This document shows positions 1 through 6,601 of a DNA stretch of 24,517 nt, in pieces (the first letter of the stretch is position 1; every line of letters starts with the position of its first letter). Both the position numbers and the translations under genes were made by a program. Location: positions 1 through 24,517 of the forward strand of contig DATFPQ010000200.1 in assembly GCA_035264765.1 (NCBI GenBank), in the 5' to 3' direction. The DNA is from DATFPQ01 sp035264765. GTDB taxonomy: Bacteria > Actinomycetota > Actinomycetes > Actinomycetales > Angustibacteraceae. Under the pieces are notes generated by a model. The model made no database searches, was not told the origin of the DNA, and saw only the letters and a list, made by a program, of their open reading frames with translations.

Positions 1-158
1 GCCCGCGACGCGGCGAAGAAGACGATCCGCGACACCCAGGACTGCGCGGATGCGTCCGACACCTCCACGCCGTACGCGCGCGCCTCAGGCCACGCCGCGC
101 CTTCAGCGGCACGCCGGCTTCTGCGTTCTGCCCGGGTGAGCCGTCGCTTGTGGGCCAT
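1..158 (-). CDS. Partial hypothetical protein, N-terminus only
   Basis: An open frame on the minus strand begins with ATG at 158 and runs off the left edge without a stop, giving 52 complete codons. The visible protein starts MAHKRRLTRAERRSRR, a strongly basic N-terminus, and continues into a region with a VEVSDASAQSWVSRIVFF stretch. Third positions are about 80% G or C overall and nearly all G or C in the half nearest the edge, as expected for real coding sequence here. No Shine-Dalgarno sequence precedes the ATG, but CAGTAT lies 6 nt upstream, so a leaderless transcript is possible. I do not recognise the family. The gene lies 60 bp beyond the 3' end of the tRNA-Arg gene on the same strand. 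The opposite-strand frame in this region has no start or motif. Confidence 0.4.
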   Translation of the reverse strand, partial: MAHKRRLTRAERRSRRAAEGAAWPEARAYGVEVSDASAQSWVSRIVFFAASR

Positions 159-218
159 GCCGACATACTGACGCGAGGAGTGCGCGGGCTGGCGACCTTG
201 ACCCGCGACGGTTGGGGG

Positions 219-291
219 CGCGCCCGGCAGGACTCGAACCTGCAACCAGCGGATTAGAAGGCCGCTGCTCTATCCGTTGAGCTACGGGCGC
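219..291 (-). tRNA. tRNA-Arg (anticodon TCT)
   Basis: The reverse complement folds into a full 73-nt cloverleaf. It has a 7-bp acceptor stem (GCGCCCG with CGGGCGC), a D stem GCTC/GAGC, the anticodon loop CTTCTAA, a 5-nt variable loop, and a T stem GCAGG/CCTGC closing TTCGAGT. The anticodon TCT reads AGA (and possibly AGG) arginine codons, which are rare in a genome of this composition. The discriminator base is G and CCA is not encoded, so CCA must be added after transcription. The last anticodon-stem pair (31:39) is a C-U mismatch. Confidence 0.96.
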
Positions 292-324
292 CCGCCCCGC
301 GTCGTCCAACCTCGAGGCAGTCCG

Positions 325-330
325 AGTCTA
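325..330 (-). promoter_or_regulatory. Candidate -10 element for the tRNA-Arg gene
   Basis: On the minus strand the hexamer TAGACT fits the TANNNT form of actinobacterial -10 boxes and would start transcription roughly 25-30 nt before the tRNA 5' end. No convincing -35 element is visible at the expected distance, so this is a weak call. Confidence 0.3.
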
Positions 331-423
331 GGTGCAGGGCGGGGCCCCGGACATCGCGTCGAAGAGGGCGGGGGATGCGCCCGAGTTGAAGGGTCCCGGC
401 CCAGGGGCGATGCTGTGCCCACC

Positions 424-2151
424 ATGGAGGCACGCCTTGAGCAGGACCGGCTGCTCGACGCCGTCACCGGACTGCGGGAGCGCGCCGAGTCCTTGGTGCT
501 GCCGCTGGACGTCGAGGGTGTTGCGGTGGCCCGCCGCGAGCGGGTCGAGCTGGTGCATCAGCTGGACGACTACGTCCTACCCCGGCTGCGGGCCCTGGAC
601 GCCCCGCTGCTCGCGGTCGTCGGCGGCTCGACCGGTGCCGGGAAGTCCACGCTGGTGAACTCGGTGCTGCGCGAGAGCGTGACCCGCAGCGGCGTCCTGC
701 GGCCGACGACGCGGGCACCGGTCCTGGTCCACCACCCGGACGACCGCCCCTGGTTCGAGGGCGACCGAGTGCTGCCGTCGCTTGCCCGGGTGACCGGCGC
801 CGAGACGGACGCCACCCTTGCCGAGGACGGCGGCCGGATCCGGTCGGTGCGACTGGTGGCGAGTGCCGCCCTCCCGCCAGGTCTGGCCCTGCTGGACGCT
901 CCCGACATCGACTCCGTGGTGAGCGCCAACCGGGAGCTGGCCCAGCAGCTGCTGGCCGCCGCGGACCTGTGGATCTTCGTCACGACCGCGGCCCGCTACG
1001 CCGACGCGGTGCCGTGGGACCTGCTCCGGGGTGCCGCCGAGCGCGGCGCCTCGGTGGCGATCGTGCTCGACCGGGTGCCGCCGGAGGCCATGACCGAGGT
1101 GCGCACCGACCTGGAGGGCATGCTGAAACAACGGGGGTTGGAGTCCTCGCCGCTGTTCAGCGTGCCGGAAAGCCGGATCGACGAGGCGGGGTTGCTCGAG
1201 GCGGACGTCGTACGGCCCGTGCACTCGTGGCTGGTCGCCCTGGCTCGGGACGCAGGCGCGCGCCAGGCCGTCATCCGGCGGACCCTCACCGGCGCACTCG
1301 AGAGCCTTCGCCCCCGCACAGCAGGGCTGGTGGCGGCCGCGCGCGCCCAGGACACGGCCCGCCAGGCGCTGCGCCGGGAGGCGGACGAGGCCTACTCCCA
1401 CGCGCTCGCGCGGGTCCAGGACGGGCTGTCGGACGGGTCCCTGCTGCGCGGCGAGGTGCTCGCGCGCTGGCAGGAGTTCGTCGGCACGGGTGAGCTGCTG
1501 CGACACCTGGAGTCGCGGATCGGCCGGTTGCGGGACCACCTGGTCAACGTGCTGCGCGGCCGTCCCGCGCCGGAGGAACAGCTGGGCGAGGCCCTGCAGA
1601 CGGGGGTGGAGGCGCTGATCACCGCGCAGCTGGCGTCGGCGGCCGAGGAGGCCTCACGACGGTGGCGAGGGATCGGCGGTGGCCCGTCGCTGGTCGCCGC
1701 GCGCCCCGACCTGGCCACGCCGACGCCCGGCGTCGAGCAGAGCGTCTCGCGCGCCGTGCGGGACTGGCAGGGCTACGTGCTGGAGCTGGTTCGCACCGAG
1801 GGCGGAGACAAGCGGTCGACGGCGCGGGTGCTGTCGTACGGGGTGAACGCGGTCGGCGTGATGCTGATGCTCGTGGTGTTCAGCCAGACGGCCGGGCTCT
1901 CCGGCGCCGAGGTTGGCATCGCCGGCGGCACAGCCGTCCTGGCACAGCGGCTGCTGGAGGCCGTCTTCGGCGACCAGGCGGTGCGCACCCTGGCCGCGAA
2001 GGCGAAGGCCGAGCTGCTGCACCGCGCGGGCGACCTGCTGGACGCCGACCGGTCCCGCTACGAACGAGTGCTGGACGACCTCGACGCTGCGGAGGGCGCT
2101 GACGCCGCAGCCCTGGAGCGCGCGGTCGAGGCCGTCGAGGCCGCTCGATGA
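424..2151 (+). CDS. Dynamin-like GTPase, first of pair (DynA-like)
   Basis: A 575-residue P-loop GTPase with a membrane-associated C-terminal part. The G1 loop GSTGAGKS is at residues 68-75, the G2 threonines are near 95-96 (RPTTR), and the G3-like DAPD is at 158-161. The G4 motif is not canonical (VLDRV near 214-218). Long helical regions follow, then two hydrophobic stretches at about 469-490 and 495-517. The start is uncertain: ATG 424 is used here, but GTG 415 is in frame and better placed behind AGGGG at 403-407. The stop overlaps the next gene by 4 bp. Paired GTPases of this shape upstream of a second ssb gene match the Streptomyces dynA/dynB arrangement, whose products stabilise FtsZ rings in sporulation septa. 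The family assignment rests on architecture and neighbours, so a membrane role at the division site is inferred. Confidence 0.8.
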   Translation: MEARLEQDRLLDAVTGLRERAESLVLPLDVEGVAVARRERVELVHQLDDYVLPRLRALDAPLLAVVGGSTGAGKSTLVNSVLRESVTRSGVLRPTTRAPVLVHHPDDRPWFEGDRVLPSLARVTGAETDATLAEDGGRIRSVRLVASAALPPGLALLDAPDIDSVVSANRELAQQLLAAADLWIFVTTAARYADAVPWDLLRGAAERGASVAIVLDRVPPEAMTEVRTDLEGMLKQRGLESSPLFSVPESRIDEAGLLEADVVRPVHSWLVALARDAGARQAVIRRTLTGALESLRPRTAGLVAAARAQDTARQALRREADEAYSHALARVQDGLSDGSLLRGEVLARWQEFVGTGELLRHLESRIGRLRDHLVNVLRGRPAPEEQLGEALQTGVEALITAQLASAAEEASRRWRGIGGGPSLVAARPDLATPTPGVEQSVSRAVRDWQGYVLELVRTEGGDKRSTARVLSYGVNAVGVMLMLVVFSQTAGLSGAEVGIAGGTAVLAQRLLEAVFGDQAVRTLAAKAKAELLHRAGDLLDADRSRYERVLDDLDAAEGADAAALERAVEAVEAAR

Positions 2152-3806
2152 TGCGTCGACGGCGCCGGACCGCTGACATCGGCGAGCGGGCGACCGCGCT
2201 CGCGGAGGCGCTCGACGCGGGCGGCCACCGCCTGGAGCCCGGAGCCGCCCAGCGCGCACGCGCCCTGCTCAGCAAGCTGGACGAGCGGCTCCGGCTGTCC
2301 GGGGACCACACCGTCGTGGCGCTCGCCGGCGCCACCGGCAGCGGCAAGTCCAGCCTGTTCAACGCGCTTGCCGGTCTCGACCTCGCCACGGTCGGCGCCC
2401 GGCGTCCGACCACCTCGCAGGCCAGTGCCGCCCTGTGGGGCGGGGACGGCGCAGAGCCGCTGCTGGACTGGCTGGTCGTACCGCGGCGTCATCAGGTGAG
2501 CTCCAACGGCGCTCGCGGCGACGCGGACCCGCTGCACGGGCTGGTGCTCCTCGACCTGCCCGACCACGACTCCACCGAGGTCGCGCACCGGCTGGAGGTC
2601 GATCGGCTGGTCGAGCTCGTCGACGTCTTCGTCTGGGTGACCGACCCGCAGAAGTACGCCGACGCCGCGCTGCACCGGCAGTACCTGTCCCGGCTGGCCG
2701 GGCACGACGCCGTGACGGTGGTCGTGCTGAACCAGGCGGACCGGTTGGCCCCGGACGCGGTGCAGGCCTGCCGCCGCGACCTGGCCCGGCTGGTCGCCGC
2801 GGACGGGCTCCGGGACGTCGACGTGCTGACGACATCGGCACGTACCGGCGAGGGCGTCGACCGGCTGCGCGCTGAGCTGGCCGAGGCGGTCGGCCGCCGC
2901 ACGGCATGGAGCGAGCGGCTGGGCGCGGACCTGGACGCCGCGGCGGTCGAGCTGGGCAGCTGGGTGGGGGAGGAGGAGCCCGACCCGAAGGACGTGACGT
3001 CGGCGCCGGAGTCCCGCGACCTGGTGGAGGCGTTCGCCGACGCCGCCGGGGTGCCGGCCGTGGTCCGTGCCGTCGAGGCCGACTACCGGCGCGACGCGCT
3101 GGGGACGGCGGGCTGGCCGGTGACCCGCTGGGGACGCCGGCTGCGTCCGGACCCGTTGCGCCGCCTCGGTCTGCCGGGCGCCGGGCAGGTCTCCAACCGT
3201 GCGGACGCCGAGCCGCAGGCGGACGTCGTGCGGCGCTCGTCGCTGCCGGCGCCGAACGCCACGCAGCAGGCGCGGGTCGAGCTGGCCACCCGTCGGGTGG
3301 CGGACCGGGCCGGCTCGAAGCTCCCGCAGCGGTGGGCCGACGCGGTCCGGGCGGCGGCCCAGCCCCCGGCCGGCGACCTCACCGACGCCCTGGACCAGGC
3401 GGTGGTCCGCACCGACCTCGGTCTGCGCCGACCGGTCGTGTGGCGGTTCCTCGGCGCCGTGCAGGCGCTGCTCCTCCTGGCGGCGGTGGCCGGCCTGGTC
3501 TGGCTGGTGGCACTGGCCGCGCTCGGTGCGCTCAAGCTGCCGCAGCCGTCCACGCCCTACTGGGGGCCGATGCCGGTACCGACGCTTCTGCTCGTGGGCG
3601 GTCTGGTGCTCGGGGCCCTGCTCGGCGGCCTGGTGCGGTTCGCCGCGGGCGCTGGCGCTCGACGTCGAGGTGCCCGCGTGCGGTCGCGCCTGAACGCCTC
3701 CGTCGCCGAGGTCGCCCAGGAACGGGTGCTCGACCCCGTCGGGCAGGTCCTGACCGACCACCGAGCGGCGCGGGAGGCCCTGCGCCGCGTCGGTGGACCA
3801 CGCTGA
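2148..3806 (+). CDS. Dynamin-like GTPase, second of pair (DynB-like)
   Basis: A 552-residue GTPase that begins with ATG overlapping the TGA of its partner (ATGA), which implies translational coupling and a fixed ratio. A second ATG follows immediately. G1 is GATGSGKS at residues 61-68, the G2 threonines are at 88-89 (RPTTS), G3 is DLPD at 136-139, and G4 is NQAD at 195-198. All four are close to consensus, so this partner looks the more competent GTP binder. Two strong membrane segments at about 430-462 and 478-500 form a hairpin near the C-terminus, followed by a basic, helical tail. The pair plausibly forms a hetero-oligomeric, membrane-anchored bacterial dynamin. The family also includes YdjA/EngB-like GTPases annotated only as GTPase domain proteins, but the twin arrangement and C-terminal membrane hairpin favour dynamin-like proteins. 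Confidence 0.82.
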   Translation: MMRRRRRTADIGERATALAEALDAGGHRLEPGAAQRARALLSKLDERLRLSGDHTVVALAGATGSGKSSLFNALAGLDLATVGARRPTTSQASAALWGGDGAEPLLDWLVVPRRHQVSSNGARGDADPLHGLVLLDLPDHDSTEVAHRLEVDRLVELVDVFVWVTDPQKYADAALHRQYLSRLAGHDAVTVVVLNQADRLAPDAVQACRRDLARLVAADGLRDVDVLTTSARTGEGVDRLRAELAEAVGRRTAWSERLGADLDAAAVELGSWVGEEEPDPKDVTSAPESRDLVEAFADAAGVPAVVRAVEADYRRDALGTAGWPVTRWGRRLRPDPLRRLGLPGAGQVSNRADAEPQADVVRRSSLPAPNATQQARVELATRRVADRAGSKLPQRWADAVRAAAQPPAGDLTDALDQAVVRTDLGLRRPVVWRFLGAVQALLLLAAVAGLVWLVALAALGALKLPQPSTPYWGPMPVPTLLLVGGLVLGALLGGLVRFAAGAGARRRGARVRSRLNASVAEVAQERVLDPVGQVLTDHRAAREALRRVGGPR

Positions 3807-3813
3807 TCGTCGT

Positions 3814-3850
3814 CCGTCCACAGCTTCGGTTCTCGTCCCACCGTCCACAG
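3814..3850 (+). repeat. Two copies of CCGTCCACAG in the dynB-ssb gap
   Basis: The 10-mer CCGTCCACAG occurs exactly at 3814-3823 and 3841-3850, 27 bp apart. Its complement contains TGTGGAC, which matches seven of nine bases of an actinobacterial DnaA box (TGTGGACAA). The last two bases do not fit. Whether any protein binds here cannot be judged from sequence. Confidence 0.5.
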
Positions 3851-3853
3851 ATC

Positions 3854-3877
3854 GTCGCCCGGGCCTGCCCGGGCGAC
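3854..3877 (+). terminator. Perfect hairpin between dynB-like gene and ssb
   Basis: GTCGCCCGGGC and GCCCGGGCGAC are exact reverse complements separated by CT, giving about ten usable G/C-rich pairs around a CCTG loop. No T-run follows, which is common for actinobacterial terminators. It lies 47 bp after the second GTPase and 55 bp before ssb. It could end the GTPase transcript, attenuate it, or act as an RNA stability element in a shared transcript. Confidence 0.5.
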
Positions 3878-3932
3878 CCGGGGGACACCACGCTGGCTGG
3901 GCCGGCAAGGAGCCGGCGGTGAGGAGGCCAGG

Positions 3933-4466
3933 ATGAACGAGATCACGACCACGGTGCTGGGCAATGTCGCGAGCGAGCCGCGGCACGTCGTCCCGCAGGA
4001 CGGCCCACCGCGGACCAGCTTCCGGCTGGCGTCGACGACCACCCGCTTCGACGCCGGACTGCAGGGATACGTCGACGGCCACACCACCTGGCTCACGGTG
4101 ACCTGCTGGCGCGGCCTGGCATTCAACGCGGCGCAGTCGCTGCAGAAGGGACAGCCGGTGATCGTCCACGGCTCCCTGCACGTCCGGGAGTGGACCGATG
4201 GAGACCGCAGCGGTCGTGAGGTCGAGCTGGACGCGGTGACGATCGGGCACGACCTGCGGCGCGGCCGAGCCAGCTTCGCCAAGGTCACTCGGCCGGTCGC
4301 CGACCGCACCCTGGTGACCGCGCCGACTACGGGGGCACCGGCGCGCGCCGAGGGAGCGGTCGAGCCGGACGGCTCCGGGGACAGGGGCTACGCGCACGTC
4401 GTCGAGGACCCGCCGGACGACGGGTCCGGCGTGCCGCCGGAGCCCGGTGAGGGCGCCGCTGCCTGA
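3933..4466 (+). CDS. ssb: Single-strand DNA-binding protein, second (SsbB-like) type
   Basis: A 177-residue protein with an SSB-type OB fold over about residues 3-108. Recognisable parts are MNEITTTVLGNVASEP at the start, TWLTVTCWR (52-60) and GQPVIVHGSLHVREW (73-87). It would bind single-stranded DNA as an oligomer in replication, recombination or repair. The tail ends VPPEPGEGAAA and lacks the acidic DDDIPF-like tip that primary SSBs use to recruit partners. The Streptomyces accessory protein SsbB, needed for chromosome segregation in sporulation, also lacks that tip. A clear GAGGAGG ribosome site lies just upstream of the ATG. Position behind the dynamin-like pair supports a division-linked accessory SSB rather than the housekeeping copy, which usually sits beside rpsF and rpsR. 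Confidence 0.9.
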   Translation: MNEITTTVLGNVASEPRHVVPQDGPPRTSFRLASTTTRFDAGLQGYVDGHTTWLTVTCWRGLAFNAAQSLQKGQPVIVHGSLHVREWTDGDRSGREVELDAVTIGHDLRRGRASFAKVTRPVADRTLVTAPTTGAPARAEGAVEPDGSGDRGYAHVVEDPPDDGSGVPPEPGEGAAA

Positions 4467-4488
4467 GCGTCCACGGCGGGCGGGGGGT

Positions 4489-4580
4489 TCCGCGGCGGGT
4501 CGGCGGGGGGTTCCGCGGCGGGTCGGCGGATGGGTCCGCGGCGGGTCGGCGGATCGATCCGCGGCGGGTCGGCGAATGGG
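4489..4580. repeat. Four 23-bp tandem repeats before ettA
   Basis: The core TCCGCGGCGGGTCGGCG starts at 4489, 4512, 4535 and 4558, so the period is exactly 23 bp. The first 17 bases are identical in all four copies and only the last six vary. A degraded partial copy (TCCACGGCGGGC) starts at 4470. The unit contains the palindrome CCGCGG. The array fills most of the 190-bp gap between ssb and ettA and ends about 75 bp before the ettA start. There are no unique spacers, so it is not CRISPR. Confidence 0.9.
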
Positions 4581-4643
4581 AAGGGAGAGCTGGTAAGGCC
4601 GCCGGTGGCGGTAGCGCGGTTCGGGGCACTCGATCCTGCCCGT

Positions 4644-4649
4644 TAGCCT
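4644..4649 (+). promoter_or_regulatory. Candidate -10 box for a leaderless ettA mRNA
   Basis: TAGCCT fits TANNNT and ends 7 nt before the ettA ATG. That spacing puts the transcription start at or next to the A of the start codon. No Shine-Dalgarno sequence is present. Leaderless mRNAs are frequent in actinomycetes. No clear -35 element is visible. Confidence 0.45.
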
Positions 4650-4656
4650 TGACGGC

Positions 4657-6333
4657 ATGGCGGAGTTCATCTACACGATGCGCAAGGCGCGCAAGGCGCA
4701 CGGCGACAAGGTCATCCTGGACGACGTCACGCTGTCGTTCCTGCCCGGCGCCAAGATCGGCGTGGTCGGCGCGAACGGCGCCGGCAAGTCCACCGTGCTG
4801 CGCATCATGGCCGGCCTCGACCACCCGTCGAACGGCGATGCGGTGCTGTCGCCGGGGTACTCGGTGGGGATGCTGCAGCAAGAGCCGCCGCTGAACGAGG
4901 AGAAGACGGTCCTCGGCAACGTCGAGGAGGGCGCGGGCGAGATCAAGGCCGCACTGGACCGGTACAACGAGATCGCCGCCGCGCTCGCGGAGGACTACTC
5001 CGACGAGCTGATGGACGAGATGGGGCGGCTGCAGGAGAAGATCGACGCGGCCGACGCGTGGGACCTCGACTCCCAGCTCGAGCAGGCGATGGACGCCCTG
5101 CGCTGCCCGCCGCCGGACGCCGACGTCAGCGTCCTGTCCGGCGGTGAGCGTCGACGCGTGGCGCTGTGCAAGCTGCTGCTGCAGAAGCCCGACCTTCTGC
5201 TCCTCGACGAGCCCACCAACCACCTGGACGCCGAGAGCGTGCAGTGGCTGGAGCAGCACCTCGCGCAGTACCCCGGCGCCGTCCTCGCCGTGACGCACGA
5301 CCGGTACTTCCTCGACAACGTGGCCGAGTGGATCCTCGAGCTCGACCGCGGCCGCGCCTACCCGTACGAGGGCAACTACTCGACCTACCTGGAGAAGAAG
5401 CAGGAGCGCCTGCAGGTTCAGGGCAAGAAGGACGTGAAGCTCGCCAAGCGGCTCAAGGACGAGCTGGAGTGGGTCCGCTCGAACGCCAAGGGGCGGCAGA
5501 CCAAGTCCCGCGCCCGGCTGTCTCGCTACGAGGAGATGGCAGCGGAGGCCGAGCGCACCCGCAAGCTCGACTTCGAGGAGATCCAGATCCCCGCCGGACC
5601 ACGGCTGGGCAGCGTGGTGATCGAGGCCGCGGACCTGACCAAGGGGTACGACGGCCGTGTCCTGATCGACGATCTGTCATTCACCTTGCCGCGCAACGGG
5701 ATCGTCGGGGTCATCGGCCCGAACGGCGTGGGCAAGACCACACTGTTCAAGACCATCGTCGGCCTCGAGCCGATCGACGACGGCTCGCTGAAGGTCGGCG
5801 AGACCGTGAAGATCTCCTATGTCGACCAGTCCCGTGGCGGCATCGACCCTCAGAAGAACGTGTGGGAGGTCGTCTCGGACGGCCTCGACCACATCAAGGT
5901 CGGCAACACCGAGATCCCGTCCCGTGCCTACGTCTCCACGTTCGGCTTCAAGGGACCCGACCAGCAGAAGATGGCCGGCGTGCTGTCCGGCGGGGAGCGC
6001 AACCGGCTGAACCTGGCACTCACCTTGAAGCAGGGCGGCAACCTGCTGCTGCTCGACGAGCCGACCAACGACCTGGACGTCGAGACCCTCGGCTCGCTGG
6101 AGAACGCGCTGCTGGAGTTCCCGGGCTGCGCGGTGGTGATCAGCCACGACCGGTGGTTCCTGGACCGGGTGGCGACGCACATCCTGGCCTACGAAGGCAG
6201 TGACGAGTCGCCGTCGAGCTGGTACTGGTTCGAAGGGAACTTCGAGTCCTACGAGGCCAACAAGGTGGCGCGGCTGGGGCCGGAGGCGGCCCGTCCGCAC
6301 CGGGTGACCTACCGCAAGCTCACCCGCGACTGA
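4657..6333 (+). CDS. ettA: Energy-dependent translational throttle protein EttA (ABC-F ATPase)
   Basis: A 558-residue soluble protein with two ABC domains and no membrane segments, the usual EttA length. Domain 1 has Walker A GANGAGKST (38-46), signature LSGGE (160-164) and Walker B LLLDEP (181-186). An arm-like helical insertion at about 90-145 is typical of EttA. Domain 2 has GPNGVGKTT (about 354-362), LSGGERNRLNLA (about 443) and LLLLDEPTND (about 463). The linker between the domains is long and basic. EttA binds the ribosomal E site and gates entry into elongation according to the ATP/ADP ratio. It is separated from ssb by the 23-bp repeat array, has its own candidate promoter and ends at a strong hairpin, so it is probably a single-gene transcript. 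Confidence 0.97.
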   Translation: MAEFIYTMRKARKAHGDKVILDDVTLSFLPGAKIGVVGANGAGKSTVLRIMAGLDHPSNGDAVLSPGYSVGMLQQEPPLNEEKTVLGNVEEGAGEIKAALDRYNEIAAALAEDYSDELMDEMGRLQEKIDAADAWDLDSQLEQAMDALRCPPPDADVSVLSGGERRRVALCKLLLQKPDLLLLDEPTNHLDAESVQWLEQHLAQYPGAVLAVTHDRYFLDNVAEWILELDRGRAYPYEGNYSTYLEKKQERLQVQGKKDVKLAKRLKDELEWVRSNAKGRQTKSRARLSRYEEMAAEAERTRKLDFEEIQIPAGPRLGSVVIEAADLTKGYDGRVLIDDLSFTLPRNGIVGVIGPNGVGKTTLFKTIVGLEPIDDGSLKVGETVKISYVDQSRGGIDPQKNVWEVVSDGLDHIKVGNTEIPSRAYVSTFGFKGPDQQKMAGVLSGGERNRLNLALTLKQGGNLLLLDEPTNDLDVETLGSLENALLEFPGCAVVISHDRWFLDRVATHILAYEGSDESPSSWYWFEGNFESYEANKVARLGPEAARPHRVTYRKLTRD

Positions 6334-6373
6334 CCGGCCGGATCCCGACCTAGCCACCGCAGCACGAGCGCGA

Positions 6374-6408
6374 ACCGCCCCTCCCGGCCTCGGCCGGTGA
6401 GGGGCGGT
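6374..6408 (+). terminator. Strong hairpin terminator after ettA
   Basis: ACCGCCCCTC (6374-6383) pairs with GAGGGGCGGT (6399-6408), and inside it CCGGCC pairs with GGCCGG around a TC loop. This gives 16 G/C-rich pairs with one bulged T. It begins about 40 bp after the ettA stop and lacks a T-run. Confidence 0.8.
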
Positions 6409-6475
6409 GTCATGCAGACGTGCCCACAGGGGCCTCGGCCGGTGAGGGGCGGTCTCGTGCAGACGTGCCCTCAGG
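6386..6475. repeat. 45-bp direct duplication carrying one terminator arm
   Basis: The 45 bp at 6386-6430 are repeated immediately at 6431-6475 with three differences (42 of 45 identical). Each copy starts GGCCTCGGCCGGTGAGGGG and runs through GCAGACGTGCCC. The copied part includes the inner stem and the 3' arm of the ettA terminator but not its 5' arm, so the single 5' arm could pair with either copy. Confidence 0.9.
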
Positions 6476-6554
6476 GGCGCCGCAGGCCGGCCCGGTCTCC
6501 GGAGCGGCCGCGCGGCGGGCAGACACGACGAAGGGTGTCGGCACCTCACCGGCA

Positions 6555-6583
6555 TTGGGCTAAGGTGAGCCTTACCTAAACCT
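6555..6583 (+). promoter_or_regulatory. Candidate promoter of the iron importer operon
   Basis: TTGGGC (6555-6560) and AAACCT (6578-6583) are separated by 17 bp, the ideal spacing, and give a start near 6590 with a leader of only about 12 nt. The iron box lies almost wholly in the spacer. The -10 hexamer keeps only the key A and T positions. Confidence 0.5.
6561..6579. promoter_or_regulatory. IdeR/DtxR iron box
   Basis: TAAGGTGAGCCTTACCTAA matches the 19-bp IdeR/DtxR consensus (TTAGGTTAGCCTAACCTAA) at 16 of 19 positions, including both AGGT/ACCT half-sites. Iron-loaded IdeR is known to bind such boxes and repress iron uptake genes. Its position over the core promoter predicts repression when iron is plentiful. 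Confidence 0.88.
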
Positions 6584-6601
6584 GCGAGGGAGACAGTGTC
6601 T

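Noticed and set aside
4489..4580. CRISPR array
   Set aside because: The 23-bp units abut directly with only six variable bases; there are no unique spacers and no cas genes nearby.
2058..4670. 870-residue open frame on the minus strand opposite the GTPase pair and ssb
   Set aside because: It is antisense to three well-supported genes, has low-complexity Arg/Pro/Gly composition and no motifs. Long antisense frames are expected at this GC content.
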